Source: JBDHWG01 sp046328505
GTDB taxonomy: Bacteria > Chloroflexota > Anaerolineae > Epilineales > JAHCIE01
NCBI GenBank assembly: GCA_046328505.1
Contig: JAXLWL010000002.1
Location: 1,240,001 to 1,304,000, forward strand
Length of the DNA: 64,000 nt
Reading direction: 5' to 3'
In this document: piece by piece, positions 34,524-43,915 of the stretch
Layout: the number at the start of each line of letters is the position of its first letter
Numbering within the stretch: position 1 is the stretch's first letter
Notes under the pieces: model-generated
The model's database searches: none
Told to the model about the DNA's origin: nothing
The model's input: the letters and a program-made list of their open reading frames with translations, nothing else
Position numbers and translations under genes: made by a program

Positions 34524-35695
34524 GGATGACTCTCCAACGCCGAAGCTACGCCCTCATGCACGAGGCGGCGCAGCGTCTGGATGCCTCCGGCGTCGCGGCC
34601 AAAGTATACTCGGTTCGTCAGCAGAGCAACAACCGTCTCGGCCTCTGGATCGATCCACAGGGACGTACCGGTGAAGCCCGTGTGACCATACGCCCGGTCG
34701 GACAGGCCTGCCCGCCGCCACCCGCCCTCGCCTTGCAGCATGAATCCAATACCACGCCGGTCGCCTTCCCACTGGACCTGAACCCGCGTCATCTCCGCGA
34801 CGGCGTCCTCTGATAGGACTCGCACGCCCGCGTACTCGCCGCCGTCCAGATACATTTGCCCTAGCGTCGCGACGTCGCGCACCGAAGCAAACAAACCCGC
34901 GTGTCCGCTCACGCCGCCCAACCGCGCTGCGTTTTCGTCGTGTACCTCGCCGCGCAGACGACGCCCACGCCAGCGGCAGACCTCGGTCGGGGCGATGTCC
35001 GGCCATTGGTCCGGCGGCGGGTTGAACGTCGCGCGCTCCAGGCCAAGTGGCTTCAGCACGGCTCGCTGCACAAAGGCGTCAAATGGCTCACCGGCCAGAC
35101 GGCTGATGGCCTCGGTCAGGAGGACAAGCCCAAGATCGCTGTAGAGGATCCTGTCGCCGGTGGCATAGGCGAAGTTGGATCCGAGAACGGCAGCGACGGC
35201 GGCGTCCCGGTCGGGCAAGCGATACAGCGGCGCCCAGGCGGGGAGGCCGCTCGTGTGGGTCAGCAAATGGCGGAACGTGACAGCGCCGGCATCGACGACC
35301 CAGTCAAGATTACCGAGGATTTCGGTCGCGCCGGTGAGTGGATTCTCCGCAGGGGCAATTTGGCGTATGCCGCCGAATTCTGGGACGACATCGGACACGC
35401 GGTCGTCCAGGGCGACACGGCCCGCATCGACCAGCGTCATGAACGCGGTCGCCGTAAAGAGCTTGGTCACTGAAGCCAGGTCGAAGAGCGTGTAAGACCG
35501 TGCCGGATGGCTGTGCGTCGCGTCATCCAGCCATCCATACGCGCCTTCCATGACGACCGCGCCCCGCCGCGCCACAAGCAGCGCCGCGGCACTGAACACA
35601 CGATGCGCGGCGGCAAGCATCGCCTCGTCGACAGCCGCGAGACGAGCCGGATCGAATCCGAGCGCCTCGGGCGCCGCCGGATATAGAGCGGTCAT
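34520..35695 (-). CDS. AmiE-like class C beta-lactamase-family serine hydrolase
   Basis: 391 residues without a signal peptide. Active-site motifs are FDLASVTKLFTA (SxxK, Ser about 75), a YSD motif in RILYSDLGLVLLTEA (YxN equivalent) and YGHTGFTGTS (HTG in place of KTG). In Bacillus subtilis a family member (YbbE/AmiE) is encoded with murQ, nagZ and namZ and removes peptides from MurNAc. The gene content here is so similar that a cytosolic MurNAc-peptide amidase is the best guess. It overlaps both neighbours by 4 bases. Confidence 0.82.
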   Translation of the reverse strand: MTALYPAAPEALGFDPARLAAVDEAMLAAAHRVFSAAALLVARRGAVVMEGAYGWLDDATHSHPARSYTLFDLASVTKLFTATAFMTLVDAGRVALDDRVSDVVPEFGGIRQIAPAENPLTGATEILGNLDWVVDAGAVTFRHLLTHTSGLPAWAPLYRLPDRDAAVAAVLGSNFAYATGDRILYSDLGLVLLTEAISRLAGEPFDAFVQRAVLKPLGLERATFNPPPDQWPDIAPTEVCRWRGRRLRGEVHDENAARLGGVSGHAGLFASVRDVATLGQMYLDGGEYAGVRVLSEDAVAEMTRVQVQWEGDRRGIGFMLQGEGGWRRAGLSDRAYGHTGFTGTSLWIDPEAETVVALLTNRVYFGRDAGGIQTLRRLVHEGVASALESHP

Positions 35696-36636
35696 ACGGT
35701 GGCGTCGGATTGCGGGGGAAGCGACAGGTCGGCCAGCGCCAGGCGGACAGCCCCGAAGGCCGGAGGATGCAACGGCTCACTCAAAGTTGGCGCCGCGCCG
35801 AGCTGCTCGTGTAGCGTATCGCGGATGGGAGCGCGAATCAGTTCACCGGCGCGGAACACGCCACCCACCGTGGCGATCGTCGTCTGAGCCGGCGCCATGC
35901 CAAGGCGACGCACCACAGCAGCGGCGGCCAGGCCAAGATGATATCCCGCGCGCCGATAAATGTCCTGGGCCACGGCGTCGCCATCGCGAGCCACGTCGGC
36001 CACGACTTGCGACAGCGCGGCGATGGCGTCACGCGGCGGGGGTATCTCATACACCCGGTCTAGAAGGGCTTCGGGCGCATCCACGCTCCACGCCGCGAGA
36101 AGCGCCTGGCTCAAGGTTGTCGCAGGCCCCCGACCGTCATACGCCCACAGCACAGCCGAAATGGCTCGGCGACCAATGTCAAACCCGCTGCCCTCGTCCC
36201 CGACGAGATAGCCCCACCCGCTCGCCCGCGCGGTCCGCCCGTCTAGCGCGCCAAAAGCATTGACGCCCGTCCCACTGATGAGAATAACGCCCTCGCCGCT
36301 CTGGGTTGCCCCGGCCAGGGCGATGCGCGCATCCTCGACGACCCGCACGCGCAGCGCGAGACCCGCCGTCTCCAGACGCCCGGCATACGCTGCCTGGATC
36401 TCGGGCGTCGTCGCTCCGGCCATACCGACGACTGCCATATCCACCACACCGGACAGACTCGCGCGGTCGAGCGCCTGATCCGCGGCAGTCAGCAAAGAAG
36501 CGACGGCGGTTTCCCAGGGGACGGCCCGCGGATTCGCCGGGCCGCCATATCCCTCGCCCAACACACGTCCGTCACCGTCGGCGGCCATTGCCGTCACACG
36601 CGTCCCCCCAGCATCGAGCCCCAGGACAATGCTCAT
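35692..36636 (-). CDS. BadF/BadG-type sugar kinase (predicted GlcNAc/MurNAc kinase)
   Basis: 314 residues from the ATG at 36634-36636, overlapping the GNAT stop. ASKHA fold: IVLGLDAGGTRVTAMAADGD (phosphate 1), VVGMAGA, VILISGTGVNAFGAL and GWGYLVGDEGSGFDIGRRA, then TIATVGGVFRAGE. These match N-acetylglucosamine kinases and the MurK-type kinase that acts on both GlcNAc and MurNAc. The product would feed MurQ or glucosamine metabolism. Confidence 0.87.
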   Translation of the reverse strand: MSIVLGLDAGGTRVTAMAADGDGRVLGEGYGGPANPRAVPWETAVASLLTAADQALDRASLSGVVDMAVVGMAGATTPEIQAAYAGRLETAGLALRVRVVEDARIALAGATQSGEGVILISGTGVNAFGALDGRTARASGWGYLVGDEGSGFDIGRRAISAVLWAYDGRGPATTLSQALLAAWSVDAPEALLDRVYEIPPPRDAIAALSQVVADVARDGDAVAQDIYRRAGYHLGLAAAAVVRRLGMAPAQTTIATVGGVFRAGELIRAPIRDTLHEQLGAAPTLSEPLHPPAFGAVRLALADLSLPPQSDATV

Positions 36637-37598
36637 AGTGCCCGCCTCATCCCGTCGTACGCTTTCCATGGTTGGAAGCCGACCTTCCCATAGAAATCGA
36701 GAAGCGTTGTCCAGTCAATCACACAGCCACGCGTCCCCCGTTGAGCCAGAACATCAAGGCCAGCATCCAGGAGAGCCAGTCCCAGCCCCTCGCCGCGGAC
36801 GCGCTCGCTGACCCCAATCGGCCCGAGGCCGCCGGCCGGCTGCGTCACAGCGTTACGCCAGTTCAACCCGTAGGCGAGATACGGTGTGCCGGGCGAATGA
36901 AGGTGGGCGAAGCCTTCCACCCGACCATCCAGCCGCGCGATCATGACATCGGACGGCAGGCCGCCCCTGTCGAAGAACGTTGACACCTCGAAATGCCAAC
37001 GCCCCGGGAAGCTCTCGCCAAGGAATTCCAGCAGGTCCTCGACGTCGCCGCGCTGCGCCGGCCGCAGGTCCAGGCGGTCGCCCAGGCGCTGCTCCGTTTG
37101 CAGGGCCGACGGATGGCACCGGTAGCCGGCCAGGTCGCGGGTGACGTCGTAGACCGTGTCCTCATACTGGTAGCCTCGGCGCTCGAAGAACCCTCGCGAG
37201 CCTAGTGACTGGGGAACGCCGCAGAACAACGGCTGCAAGTCATGGCCGAGGATGGCGGTCTGGGCATGATGCTGGCGGAGCCAGCCCTCCGTCCAATCGA
37301 GGAGGGCCGCGCCCAGGCCGCGCCCGCGATAGTCCGGATCGACGCCAAGCGCGCTGACAAACCCCAGCGTCATGTCCATGCGGCCGATGGGGCGCAGCCG
37401 ATAGGGCTTGGCGACGGCGAACCCCACCGGCGCATCAGCCTCCCACAAGACGACGGCATCGCCGGACTCGAAGCCGGGCGTCGCCCAGGTACAGTACGTC
37501 CAGATGTCCTCGTCGATAGGGAAGTCAGGCCCGAAGACGCGATTCCACAGCGCGATGAGAGCCGGCGTGTCGGCTCGTGTCAGCAGTCGTTGTTCCAC
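36633..37598 (-). CDS. Tandem GNAT acetyltransferase
   Basis: About 321 residues from a GTG at 37596-37598 (GGGGGGTG upstream); a GTG 13 codons earlier lies inside the preceding gene. Two GNAT domains: the first with VSALGVDPDYRGRGLGAALLDWTE (acetyl-CoA loop RGRGLG), the second with IGVSERVRGEGLGLALLDAGLDVL. The N-terminal domain has a full acetyl-CoA motif, the second a looser version. Its substrate is unknown; an amino sugar or muropeptide amine fits the operon. Confidence 0.8.
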   Translation of the reverse strand: MEQRLLTRADTPALIALWNRVFGPDFPIDEDIWTYCTWATPGFESGDAVVLWEADAPVGFAVAKPYRLRPIGRMDMTLGFVSALGVDPDYRGRGLGAALLDWTEGWLRQHHAQTAILGHDLQPLFCGVPQSLGSRGFFERRGYQYEDTVYDVTRDLAGYRCHPSALQTEQRLGDRLDLRPAQRGDVEDLLEFLGESFPGRWHFEVSTFFDRGGLPSDVMIARLDGRVEGFAHLHSPGTPYLAYGLNWRNAVTQPAGGLGPIGVSERVRGEGLGLALLDAGLDVLAQRGTRGCVIDWTTLLDFYGKVGFQPWKAYDGMRRAL

Positions 37599-37605
37599 GG
37601 CAGCT

Positions 37606-38064
37606 TCACCCCCCGGCAGCGCGGGCCAGCCGTCCACCGACAGCCGCGCCGGCCGTCGCGGCCAGAGCGATAGGGACGATGACCAGGAGCAGCCAATAAC
37701 CTATGTCAGAGAAGGAGACATCGGGCGTCGTCAGCAAAGCGCGCGTGCCGAAGAAAGGTAGCCAGACCAGCGGGAGCAGCGCTGCGATAACGCCGATCCC
37801 GCGCCCCAGGGTTATTCGCCCACGCGCGAAGACCCGCACCAGGACGCCCAGCATTGCACCGCCAATGGCGCCCGCGATCAATCCGACTCGGGCGACGGCC
37901 CAGACCTGGCCAAGGCCTTCCTGGCCTGCCAGATTGTGCGGCTGCGGCAAGCCGATCCCCGGACCGACAAGGGCTATGGCGATCCCGAATACCGTCGCCA
38001 TCAGCAGCCCGACGAGCGCGCCGTAGAGCACGCCCAAACCTACCACATAGAAGAATCTAGACAT
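37606..38064 (-). CDS. Small four-helix membrane protein of unknown function
   Basis: 152 residues, ATG at 38062-38064 inside the end of namZ (8-base overlap). Four hydrophobic segments (about residues 5-30, 50-75, 84-102 and 117-142) separated by short Gly/Arg-rich loops. No family recognised. The upstream extension of the open frame to 38154 overlaps namZ and is rejected. It may be a membrane accessory for muropeptide uptake, but nothing in the sequence shows this. Confidence 0.65.
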   Translation of the reverse strand: MSRFFYVVGLGVLYGALVGLLMATVFGIAIALVGPGIGLPQPHNLAGQEGLGQVWAVARVGLIAGAIGGAMLGVLVRVFARGRITLGRGIGVIAALLPLVWLPFFGTRALLTTPDVSFSDIGYWLLLVIVPIALAATAGAAVGGRLARAAGG

Positions 38065-39223
38065 CGTACAAGAAATAGCGTGTGCGCAGATTGCGCCAAC
38101 ACTCCAGATCCGAAGCCCACCTGGCGACAACGTCGGGCACAGGCTCACCGGCATCGAGCGCCTGCCGCACCCAGTCGTTGCCTATGAGCAAGTCGAAGTG
38201 CAGACGGTCGTCGCCGAGCGCCGGCCGCCAGGCGAAATCGCGCGGCGCGACCTCTTGCGCTGCTGCCACCAGGTGCAGCCCCGTCTCAACGGACCTGAAG
38301 CTCGCTCGGTCGGTCACATGAACCTGGAGGCCGCGGCACAGCTCGCCACTGAACTTATCGAATGTCGGGGTGAACGCAGCGGCGCGGAAGCGTACGCCGG
38401 GCAGCCCCCTGACGTGCAGTATAGCTGCCAGACGCGTGCCGTCAAGCCACGGGGCGCCCACGACCTCGAACGGCTTAGTCGTCCCGCGCCCCTCCGATAG
38501 CGTCGTCCCCTCCACCAGACACGTCCCGGGGTAGACGATCGTCGTATCCAACGCCGGCAGATTCGGCGACGGCTGCACCCACGGCAAGCCTGTGTCCGCA
38601 TACCACATCCCTCGCCGCCAGCCTCGCATTCGAACAACGGTCAGATCTGCGCCAATGCCAAACTCCTGGTTCAGAAGCCCCGCCAGCTCGCCGACGGTCA
38701 ACCCATAGCGCAGCGGCACGCGATACATTCCCACGAAAGACTCGAACCCCGCCTCGAGCACCGGCCCCTCGCACACGTCACCGCGGATAGGATTGGGCCG
38801 GTCCAGCACAACGACGGGGATGCCCGCTTCTGCCGCCGCAGTCATGCACAGCGCTAGCGTCCACGGGTAGGTATAGAAGCGCACGCCGGCGTCCTGCACG
38901 TCGAACAGGAGCACATCCAGCCCGGCCAGCATGTCCGGCGTAGGCTTTTCCGTCGCGCCGTACAGGCTGAAGATTGTCAGCCCGGTCGCGGCGTCGCGGC
39001 CTCCGTCCACCGCGAGGGCATCCTGGACGCTGCTATCGAAGCCATGCTCTGGTCCGAACAAGGCCACGATTTTCACGCCCGCCGCCAGAAGCGCCACGAC
39101 ATTCGGCGTCAGGTCCGAGGTCACGCCGGTTGGATTCGTGATCAGGCCGACGCGGCGTCCCCGCAGGCTGGTTGCCCCCTCTGCTAGAAGCACCTCTAGC
39201 CCGGGCTTTACGATAGGAGTCAT
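38057..39223 (-). CDS. namZ: NamZ-like exo-beta-N-acetylmuramidase (DUF1343, GH171)
   Basis: 388 residues. Typical segments are GRRVGLITNPTGV, VALFGPEHGFDSSVQD, LLFDVQDAGVRFYTY, VVLDRPNPIRGD and YPGTCLVEGTTLSEGRGTTKPF, all hallmarks of DUF1343. The B. subtilis member NamZ (YbbC) releases MurNAc from the non-reducing end of peptidoglycan chains. There is no signal peptide, so either the sugar chains enter the cell or secretion is non-classical. It overlaps coaBC by 4 bases and the small membrane protein by 8. Confidence 0.88.
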   Translation of the reverse strand: MTPIVKPGLEVLLAEGATSLRGRRVGLITNPTGVTSDLTPNVVALLAAGVKIVALFGPEHGFDSSVQDALAVDGGRDAATGLTIFSLYGATEKPTPDMLAGLDVLLFDVQDAGVRFYTYPWTLALCMTAAAEAGIPVVVLDRPNPIRGDVCEGPVLEAGFESFVGMYRVPLRYGLTVGELAGLLNQEFGIGADLTVVRMRGWRRGMWYADTGLPWVQPSPNLPALDTTIVYPGTCLVEGTTLSEGRGTTKPFEVVGAPWLDGTRLAAILHVRGLPGVRFRAAAFTPTFDKFSGELCRGLQVHVTDRASFRSVETGLHLVAAAQEVAPRDFAWRPALGDDRLHFDLLIGNDWVRQALDAGEPVPDVVARWASDLECWRNLRTRYFLYDV

Positions 39224-40449
39224 AGCGATGCGCTGCCGTTCAGCCGCTGGGCAACCCGGTCAAGGATTCGGTCAGCAAGGACGGCCTTGGGCAGCGGCTC
39301 CAGAGGGTAAATCCCGCCTGCGTTATCCAGCAACGTGGCCTGGTTCAGATCGCTGCCGAAGGTCTGCGGCACCGGGTTGGCGACAATAAGGTCGAGGCGC
39401 TTGGCGTCCAGCTTCGCCCGCGCATTGTCTAGCAGGTCGTGGGTCTCGGCGGCGAACCCGACGACGACAAGGTTGCGTCCTTCCACGTGCTCCGCGCGCC
39501 ACGCCGCCACGTCTCGCAGAATGTCCGGCGTGCGCGCCATCTCCAGTATCAGCCCAGTCTCATTGTCAGCGGTCTTCTTGATCTTGCGGTCGGATGGCCG
39601 CGTGGGCGTGAAGTCGGCGGGAGCCGCCGCCATGATGAGTGCGTTGGCGCCGGGCAAAGCGTCCAGCACCGCCTGACGCAGCTCGCCCGCCGAGGCCACG
39701 CGGACCTCCGCCGTCCCGTATGGCGCCGCCGCGTCTATTGTGTGAATCAGGGTGACGAGCGCGCCTCGGTCGCGCGCTGCCTCGGCGAGCGCAAGGCCCA
39801 TCTTCCCCGATGAGTGATTGCTTACATAGCGCACCGGATCGATAGGCTCGCGCGTGCCGCCGGCCGTAATGATGACGCGGCAGCCGGCCAGATCACCGCG
39901 CCCGCCCAAGACGAAGCGCACCGCTTCGAGAATGGTCTCCGGATCCGCGAGGCGGCCACGCCCCGTCGCGCCGGAGGCCAGATTCCCGACGCCGGGCACG
40001 ATAACATGGACGCCGCGTTCCTGGAGCGTCGACAGGTGGGCCTGGGTCGCCGGATGCTCCCACATCCCCGTTTCCATGGCCGGGGCAACGACGATGGGAG
40101 CGCGCGTCGACAGGCACAGCGCGGTCAGCTCATTATCGGCCAGCCCGAGGGCAAGCTTGGCGAGGGTGTTGGCGCTCAGTGGTGCCACGAGAACGATGTC
40201 GGCGGTACGTCCCAGGGTGACGTGGGCGATTTCGGCTGACGCGCGCGCCTCCCACATATCGCTGACGACGCTGTTGTGGGTGAGGGCGGCAAACGTCGGC
40301 GCGCCGACCATATGCAGCGCCGCGTCGGTCATCACTACGCGCACGTCGGCGCCGGCCTGCGTCGCCTGACTGGCTACGGTGGCGGCCTTGTAGGCGGCGA
40401 TTGAGCCTGTGACGCCGAGGACGAGCCGCTTGCCTTCAAGGTTTGACAT
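39220..40449 (-). CDS. coaBC: Bifunctional phosphopantothenoylcysteine decarboxylase / phosphopantothenate-cysteine ligase
   Basis: 409 residues. The CoaC half has LVLGVTGSIAAYKAATV, AEIAHVTLGRTADIVLVAPLSANT and the substrate loop APAMETGMWEHPA (usually PAMN). The CoaB half begins VIITAGGTREPIDPVRYVSN and ends with VVGFAAET and IVANPV. It carries out two steps of coenzyme A synthesis from phosphopantothenate. ATG at 40447-40449, with GAGAG just upstream. It is the first gene of the long operon that continues through namZ, murQ and phoBR. Confidence 0.95.
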   Translation of the reverse strand: MSNLEGKRLVLGVTGSIAAYKAATVASQATQAGADVRVVMTDAALHMVGAPTFAALTHNSVVSDMWEARASAEIAHVTLGRTADIVLVAPLSANTLAKLALGLADNELTALCLSTRAPIVVAPAMETGMWEHPATQAHLSTLQERGVHVIVPGVGNLASGATGRGRLADPETILEAVRFVLGGRGDLAGCRVIITAGGTREPIDPVRYVSNHSSGKMGLALAEAARDRGALVTLIHTIDAAAPYGTAEVRVASAGELRQAVLDALPGANALIMAAAPADFTPTRPSDRKIKKTADNETGLILEMARTPDILRDVAAWRAEHVEGRNLVVVGFAAETHDLLDNARAKLDAKRLDLIVANPVPQTFGSDLNQATLLDNAGGIYPLEPLPKAVLADRILDRVAQRLNGSASL

Positions 40450-40491
40450 GGATCTCTCAATGCAACCGGTCGATTCACGCAACTATCTTGC

Positions 40492-40520
40492 AGTCTAGCA
40501 CGTTTCGACAACCGACGCAA
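40492..40520 (-). promoter_or_regulatory. Promoter of coaBC and the peptidoglycan-recycling operon
   Basis: Minus strand TTGCGT (40515-40520), 17-base spacer, TAGACT (40492-40497). The transcript would begin near 40485, about 35 bases ahead of the coaBC start. The remaining divergent gap (40521-40614) shows nothing further. Confidence 0.5.
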
Positions 40521-40614
40521 TTTCTCCCCGGCCGACGCAGCGCAAGCCCCTGCAAGAAGCGGCCCAACGTGCTGACCGCAACCACCCGCCAGATGAGTTG
40601 ATGCTGTCCAGGCT

Positions 40615-40643
40615 TTGACCCTATGGGCCTGCTGTGCTAGAAT
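40615..40643 (+). promoter_or_regulatory. Promoter of the GT-C gene at 40.7 kb
   Basis: TTGACC (40615-40620), 17-base spacer, TAGAAT (40638-40643), about 40 bases before the ATG at 40682. The same two hexamers with the same spacing occur on the minus strand at 62756-62784. Confidence 0.65.
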
Positions 40644-40681
40644 ACATGGTCGCATGGAGGCCCAATTGAGATACACGGCCC

Positions 40682-42598
40682 ATGACCTCTAGCTCCATAG
40701 ACAGTTCGCGCGTCGCGCCCGCAGCAGCACCGGTTCAGGCTGGCCAGCGATCGCTGTCCGCAACGCTCACCTGGCTCGCCCCCATTTCCATCACCTTTCT
40801 GGGCTTTGTGCTGCGCGTTCTGTGGCTCGACCGCCAGGGGTTGTGGGTCGATGAGTCGCTGACCCTGGGCCGGACGAGCTGGGTCTTCGCCCGGCTGTGG
40901 ACCGACCTGCCTCTCGAACACGTTCCACTCTACTTCATGGTCGCCAACCTGTTTACGAAAGTGGCGGGCGACGGCGACTTCGCGCTGCGTTTCCCGTCCG
41001 TCGTCGCCGGCGTGGTCGCCATTCCTCTGATTTATCAGCTGTCGCGCCGACTCTTCGGCGTCGCCGTAGCTCTCGTCGCAGCTCTGTTTCTAGCCGTCAA
41101 CCCGTTCCAGGTGTGGTACAGCCAGGACGCCCGGATGTACCCCCAGTTGGTCGCGCTGAGTCTCGCTACGCTATTGGCGCTCGACGTTGCGCTGGATGGG
41201 GAAGTGTCGCGCCGACAGCAGATCTTCGCCTGGACGGCCTACGTGGTTGCGAGCGCGGCGACGTTTTATACCCAGTACTATGGCGTTCTGACTCTCATCA
41301 TTGCCGCTGTTTACGGGATTCTGCGCCTGGCCACGATGCATCCCCGGTCGCGGTCGCCATGGCTGCGGTTCATCGGCGCAGAAGTCGCCATCGGCGTGCT
41401 ACTCCTTCCATACCTGCCGCGCGTCCTTCGTTTCGTGCATTTCGTTAGCCATCACGACCCCGCCCCCATCGGCGCGGCCGAATTCGCCCGCCTCTTCAAC
41501 TTTGGCACAACGATGCCGCCATCGACCGCGACGTGGCTTGGCGTAGCCGGTCTTGTCCTGTACGGGCTAGGGATACTCGCCCTGGCCATCAATGCTCGAT
41601 CAGGCGGCGCCTGGCGCCCCGTCCTCTTTGTCGGGTCCGTCGTCGCCGTCTTCGTTGCGCTCGTTCTCGCGTTGAATGCCCGCGAGAGCTACTACCACAT
41701 TCGCTATTTCGTTGTCGTGGGCGCGCTCCTGATACCTCTGGCAGCGCTTGGCGTAGTTACGCTTAGCCGCTGGACACCGGCGCTGAGCGTGTTGGGCGTC
41801 GTACTCGTCGTCGCTGGCAGCGTGTACAGTCTCAACTTGTGGTACACCAATGTAGACTATGCCAAGTCGCGCCACAAGGACTATGTCCAATACGTCCTCG
41901 AGCACGCGGGACCCAATGACGCGTTCATCACCCTGGGGGCGAACGACCTTCTCGCCCGCCGCTACGGCGCCGAGCAAGTGGCAACGTACCTTCCCCTTGA
42001 AGAGTACAAGGGGCTTCAGAAATCTGAGGCCAGCACCGATCAGGCGCTCACAACAATCACCGAGGGACATCCTACAGTGTGGTACGCCCACAAGGCGGAG
42101 GGGCGCGACGTTTACGTCAAGCACTGGCTCGACCTGCATGCCTTTCAGACGAGCGTGATCGACATGGACGACTTCCGCGTCATGGAGTACGGCTTCCCGG
42201 CGCCATTACCGGAGCCTGTGCCCGCGGCTCAGGCGGAAGGACCGCTCCCTCTCAACGTAACCTGGTCGTCAGCGCCCAACCCGGCTCCCATCGGCGGCAC
42301 CGTGTACATGGCGCTACACTGGCTGCCGACGGCAACCATGCCTCCGAACCTCAAGGTGTCGCTCAGGCTGTACAATTCCGACGATCAGCAGGTATTGCAG
42401 ATCGATCGCGCCCCCAACGACGGCGCGAGTCCCACCCAGGATTGGCATGCCGGGGACGATATCACCGACCGTTACGGGATTCACCTCCCCACCGACCTAT
42501 CGCCGGGACAATATACCCTGCGCGCTATCCTCTACGACTATGCCACCCTGGAACCTCAGCGCAAGGTGACGCTCGGCACCTTGACGATAGCGCCGTGA
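40682..42598 (+). CDS. GT-C glycosyltransferase-like membrane protein (PMT/ArnT-like)
   Basis: 638 residues. After a polar 25-residue N-terminus there are about 11 hydrophobic segments. The first external loop carries LDRQGLWVDESLTLGRTSW, with the Asp-Glu pair typical of the catalytic loop in PMT/ArnT/GT39-like enzymes, and VWYSQDARMYPQLVAL follows, a second hallmark. The C-terminal 200 residues form a soluble beta-rich domain. Probably it moves a sugar from a polyprenyl phosphate to a lipid or protein outside the membrane. It resembles the gene at 43916 and may be an old duplicate. Confidence 0.85.
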   Translation: MTSSSIDSSRVAPAAAPVQAGQRSLSATLTWLAPISITFLGFVLRVLWLDRQGLWVDESLTLGRTSWVFARLWTDLPLEHVPLYFMVANLFTKVAGDGDFALRFPSVVAGVVAIPLIYQLSRRLFGVAVALVAALFLAVNPFQVWYSQDARMYPQLVALSLATLLALDVALDGEVSRRQQIFAWTAYVVASAATFYTQYYGVLTLIIAAVYGILRLATMHPRSRSPWLRFIGAEVAIGVLLLPYLPRVLRFVHFVSHHDPAPIGAAEFARLFNFGTTMPPSTATWLGVAGLVLYGLGILALAINARSGGAWRPVLFVGSVVAVFVALVLALNARESYYHIRYFVVVGALLIPLAALGVVTLSRWTPALSVLGVVLVVAGSVYSLNLWYTNVDYAKSRHKDYVQYVLEHAGPNDAFITLGANDLLARRYGAEQVATYLPLEEYKGLQKSEASTDQALTTITEGHPTVWYAHKAEGRDVYVKHWLDLHAFQTSVIDMDDFRVMEYGFPAPLPEPVPAAQAEGPLPLNVTWSSAPNPAPIGGTVYMALHWLPTATMPPNLKVSLRLYNSDDQQVLQIDRAPNDGASPTQDWHAGDDITDRYGIHLPTDLSPGQYTLRAILYDYATLEPQRKVTLGTLTIAP

Positions 42599-42695
42599 GG
42601 CCAGGTCCGTTCCTGCCGCCCCGGGAGCGTTGGCTTTCGCGCTTCGCATGTGAGAGCCGACGGCGCTTTCGGCAAGACTCTAGAAGCGGATTTTA

Positions 42696-43844
42696 GTGTC
42701 GAATCCCCTTTCGGTATACGTTCATATCCCATTCTGTCATCTGCGCTGCAACTTCTGCAACCTGCACGCGTATGGCATGCGAGACTATAACCCGCTGCCG
42801 TCGCTCCGCGACGACTACGCCGACGCACTCTGCCGCGAGGTCGGTATGTGGGCGGATCAGGTAGGGCGAGCGCGCGTTGCGACTGTGTTCTTTGGGGGCG
42901 GCACGCCGACCGAGTTGAGTCTAGCCCAGTTGGGCGCTGTGCTGGGCACGATTCGTGAGCGATTTGAGGTCGCTCCGGACGCCGAGATCACCGTCGAGGG
43001 CTATCCGGGGCTGGATGGCGGCTACCTGGCAGGTCTCTGCGACATGGGCGTCAACCGGGTGAGCTTTGGCGTGCAGAGCTTTGAGCCGCGGCTGGCGGCC
43101 ATGCTGGACCGCCAGCACACACCGGACGACGTGTGGCAGACCGTCTCTAGCGCGCAAGCCCTTGGCCTATCGCTCGCGCTTGATTTCATCTATGGGCTGC
43201 CCACACAGACGCTTGAGGAATGGGAAGCGACGCTTGACCAGGCCATCGCCCTGAACCCCGACCACCTGTCGCTCTACGCGCTCTCGATTGAAGAGGCAAC
43301 GCGGTTACGGGCGCTCATTCAGCGCGGCGTGCTGCCGCCGCCGGACTCAGACCTGGCAGCCGAGATGTATCGCCTGGCGCTGGAACGCCTCCCGGCTCAT
43401 GGCTACACCCAATATGAGCTGTCCAACTGGGCCAGGCCGGGCCACGACTGCCGCCACAACCAGGTCTACTGGCGAAACGAGCCCTGGCTGGGAATCGGCG
43501 CAGGAGCGCATGGCTGGCTCAACGGCCGCCGCAGCGAAAACATCCCGTCGCCGACCCGCTATATCGAAAGCGTGCGGGCAGAGCGCCTGCCTGTGGCCCA
43601 TTTCGAGATCATTGACCCGCGAACCGAGATGAGCGAGACAGTAGTGCTCGGGCTGCGTACGCGGCAGGGCGTTGATCTCGAGGCCTTCGCGGCGCGTTTC
43701 GGCCGCCGTCTGGAGGACGTCTACGCCGAGCCGATTGGCGAACTGTCTGCCTGGGAGTTGGTGGTGATCGAGGAAGGCCATCTGCGGCTGACACCGGCCG
43801 CGCTGCTGGTCGCCAACGAGGTGTTCGTGCGCTTCGTGGCATGA
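42696..43844 (+). CDS. hemW: HemW-like radical SAM protein (coproporphyrinogen III oxidase family)
   Basis: 382 residues. The start is GTG. The radical SAM cluster motif is PFCHLRCNFCNLHAYG (CxxxCxxC), preceded by SVYVHIP. Further motifs are VFFGGGTPTELS, RVSFGVQSFEP, LDFIYGLPTQT, HNQVYWRNEPWLGIGAGAHGW and a C-terminal winged-helix segment. The HNxxYW and GIGxGAHG motifs favour HemW, a heme chaperone, over the oxygen-independent oxidase HemN. No heme-biosynthesis genes lie nearby. Confidence 0.88.
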   Translation: MSNPLSVYVHIPFCHLRCNFCNLHAYGMRDYNPLPSLRDDYADALCREVGMWADQVGRARVATVFFGGGTPTELSLAQLGAVLGTIRERFEVAPDAEITVEGYPGLDGGYLAGLCDMGVNRVSFGVQSFEPRLAAMLDRQHTPDDVWQTVSSAQALGLSLALDFIYGLPTQTLEEWEATLDQAIALNPDHLSLYALSIEEATRLRALIQRGVLPPPDSDLAAEMYRLALERLPAHGYTQYELSNWARPGHDCRHNQVYWRNEPWLGIGAGAHGWLNGRRSENIPSPTRYIESVRAERLPVAHFEIIDPRTEMSETVVLGLRTRQGVDLEAFAARFGRRLEDVYAEPIGELSAWELVVIEEGHLRLTPAALLVANEVFVRFVA

Positions 43845-43846
43845 AC

Positions 43847-43875
43847 TAGACAATCGGCGTCGAAGCGGGTATGAT
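43847..43875 (+). promoter_or_regulatory. Promoter of the second GT-C gene
   Basis: TAGACA (43847-43852), 17-base spacer, TATGAT (43870-43875). The -10 box covers an in-frame ATG at 43871, so that codon would not be transcribed and the protein should start later. A perfect 6-bp hairpin, GCGGCC-CGAA-GGCCGC, follows in the leader at 43888-43903. Confidence 0.5.
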
Positions 43876-43915
43876 AGTTAGCTTACGGCGGCCCGAAGGC
43901 CGCCGCATATTGTGC

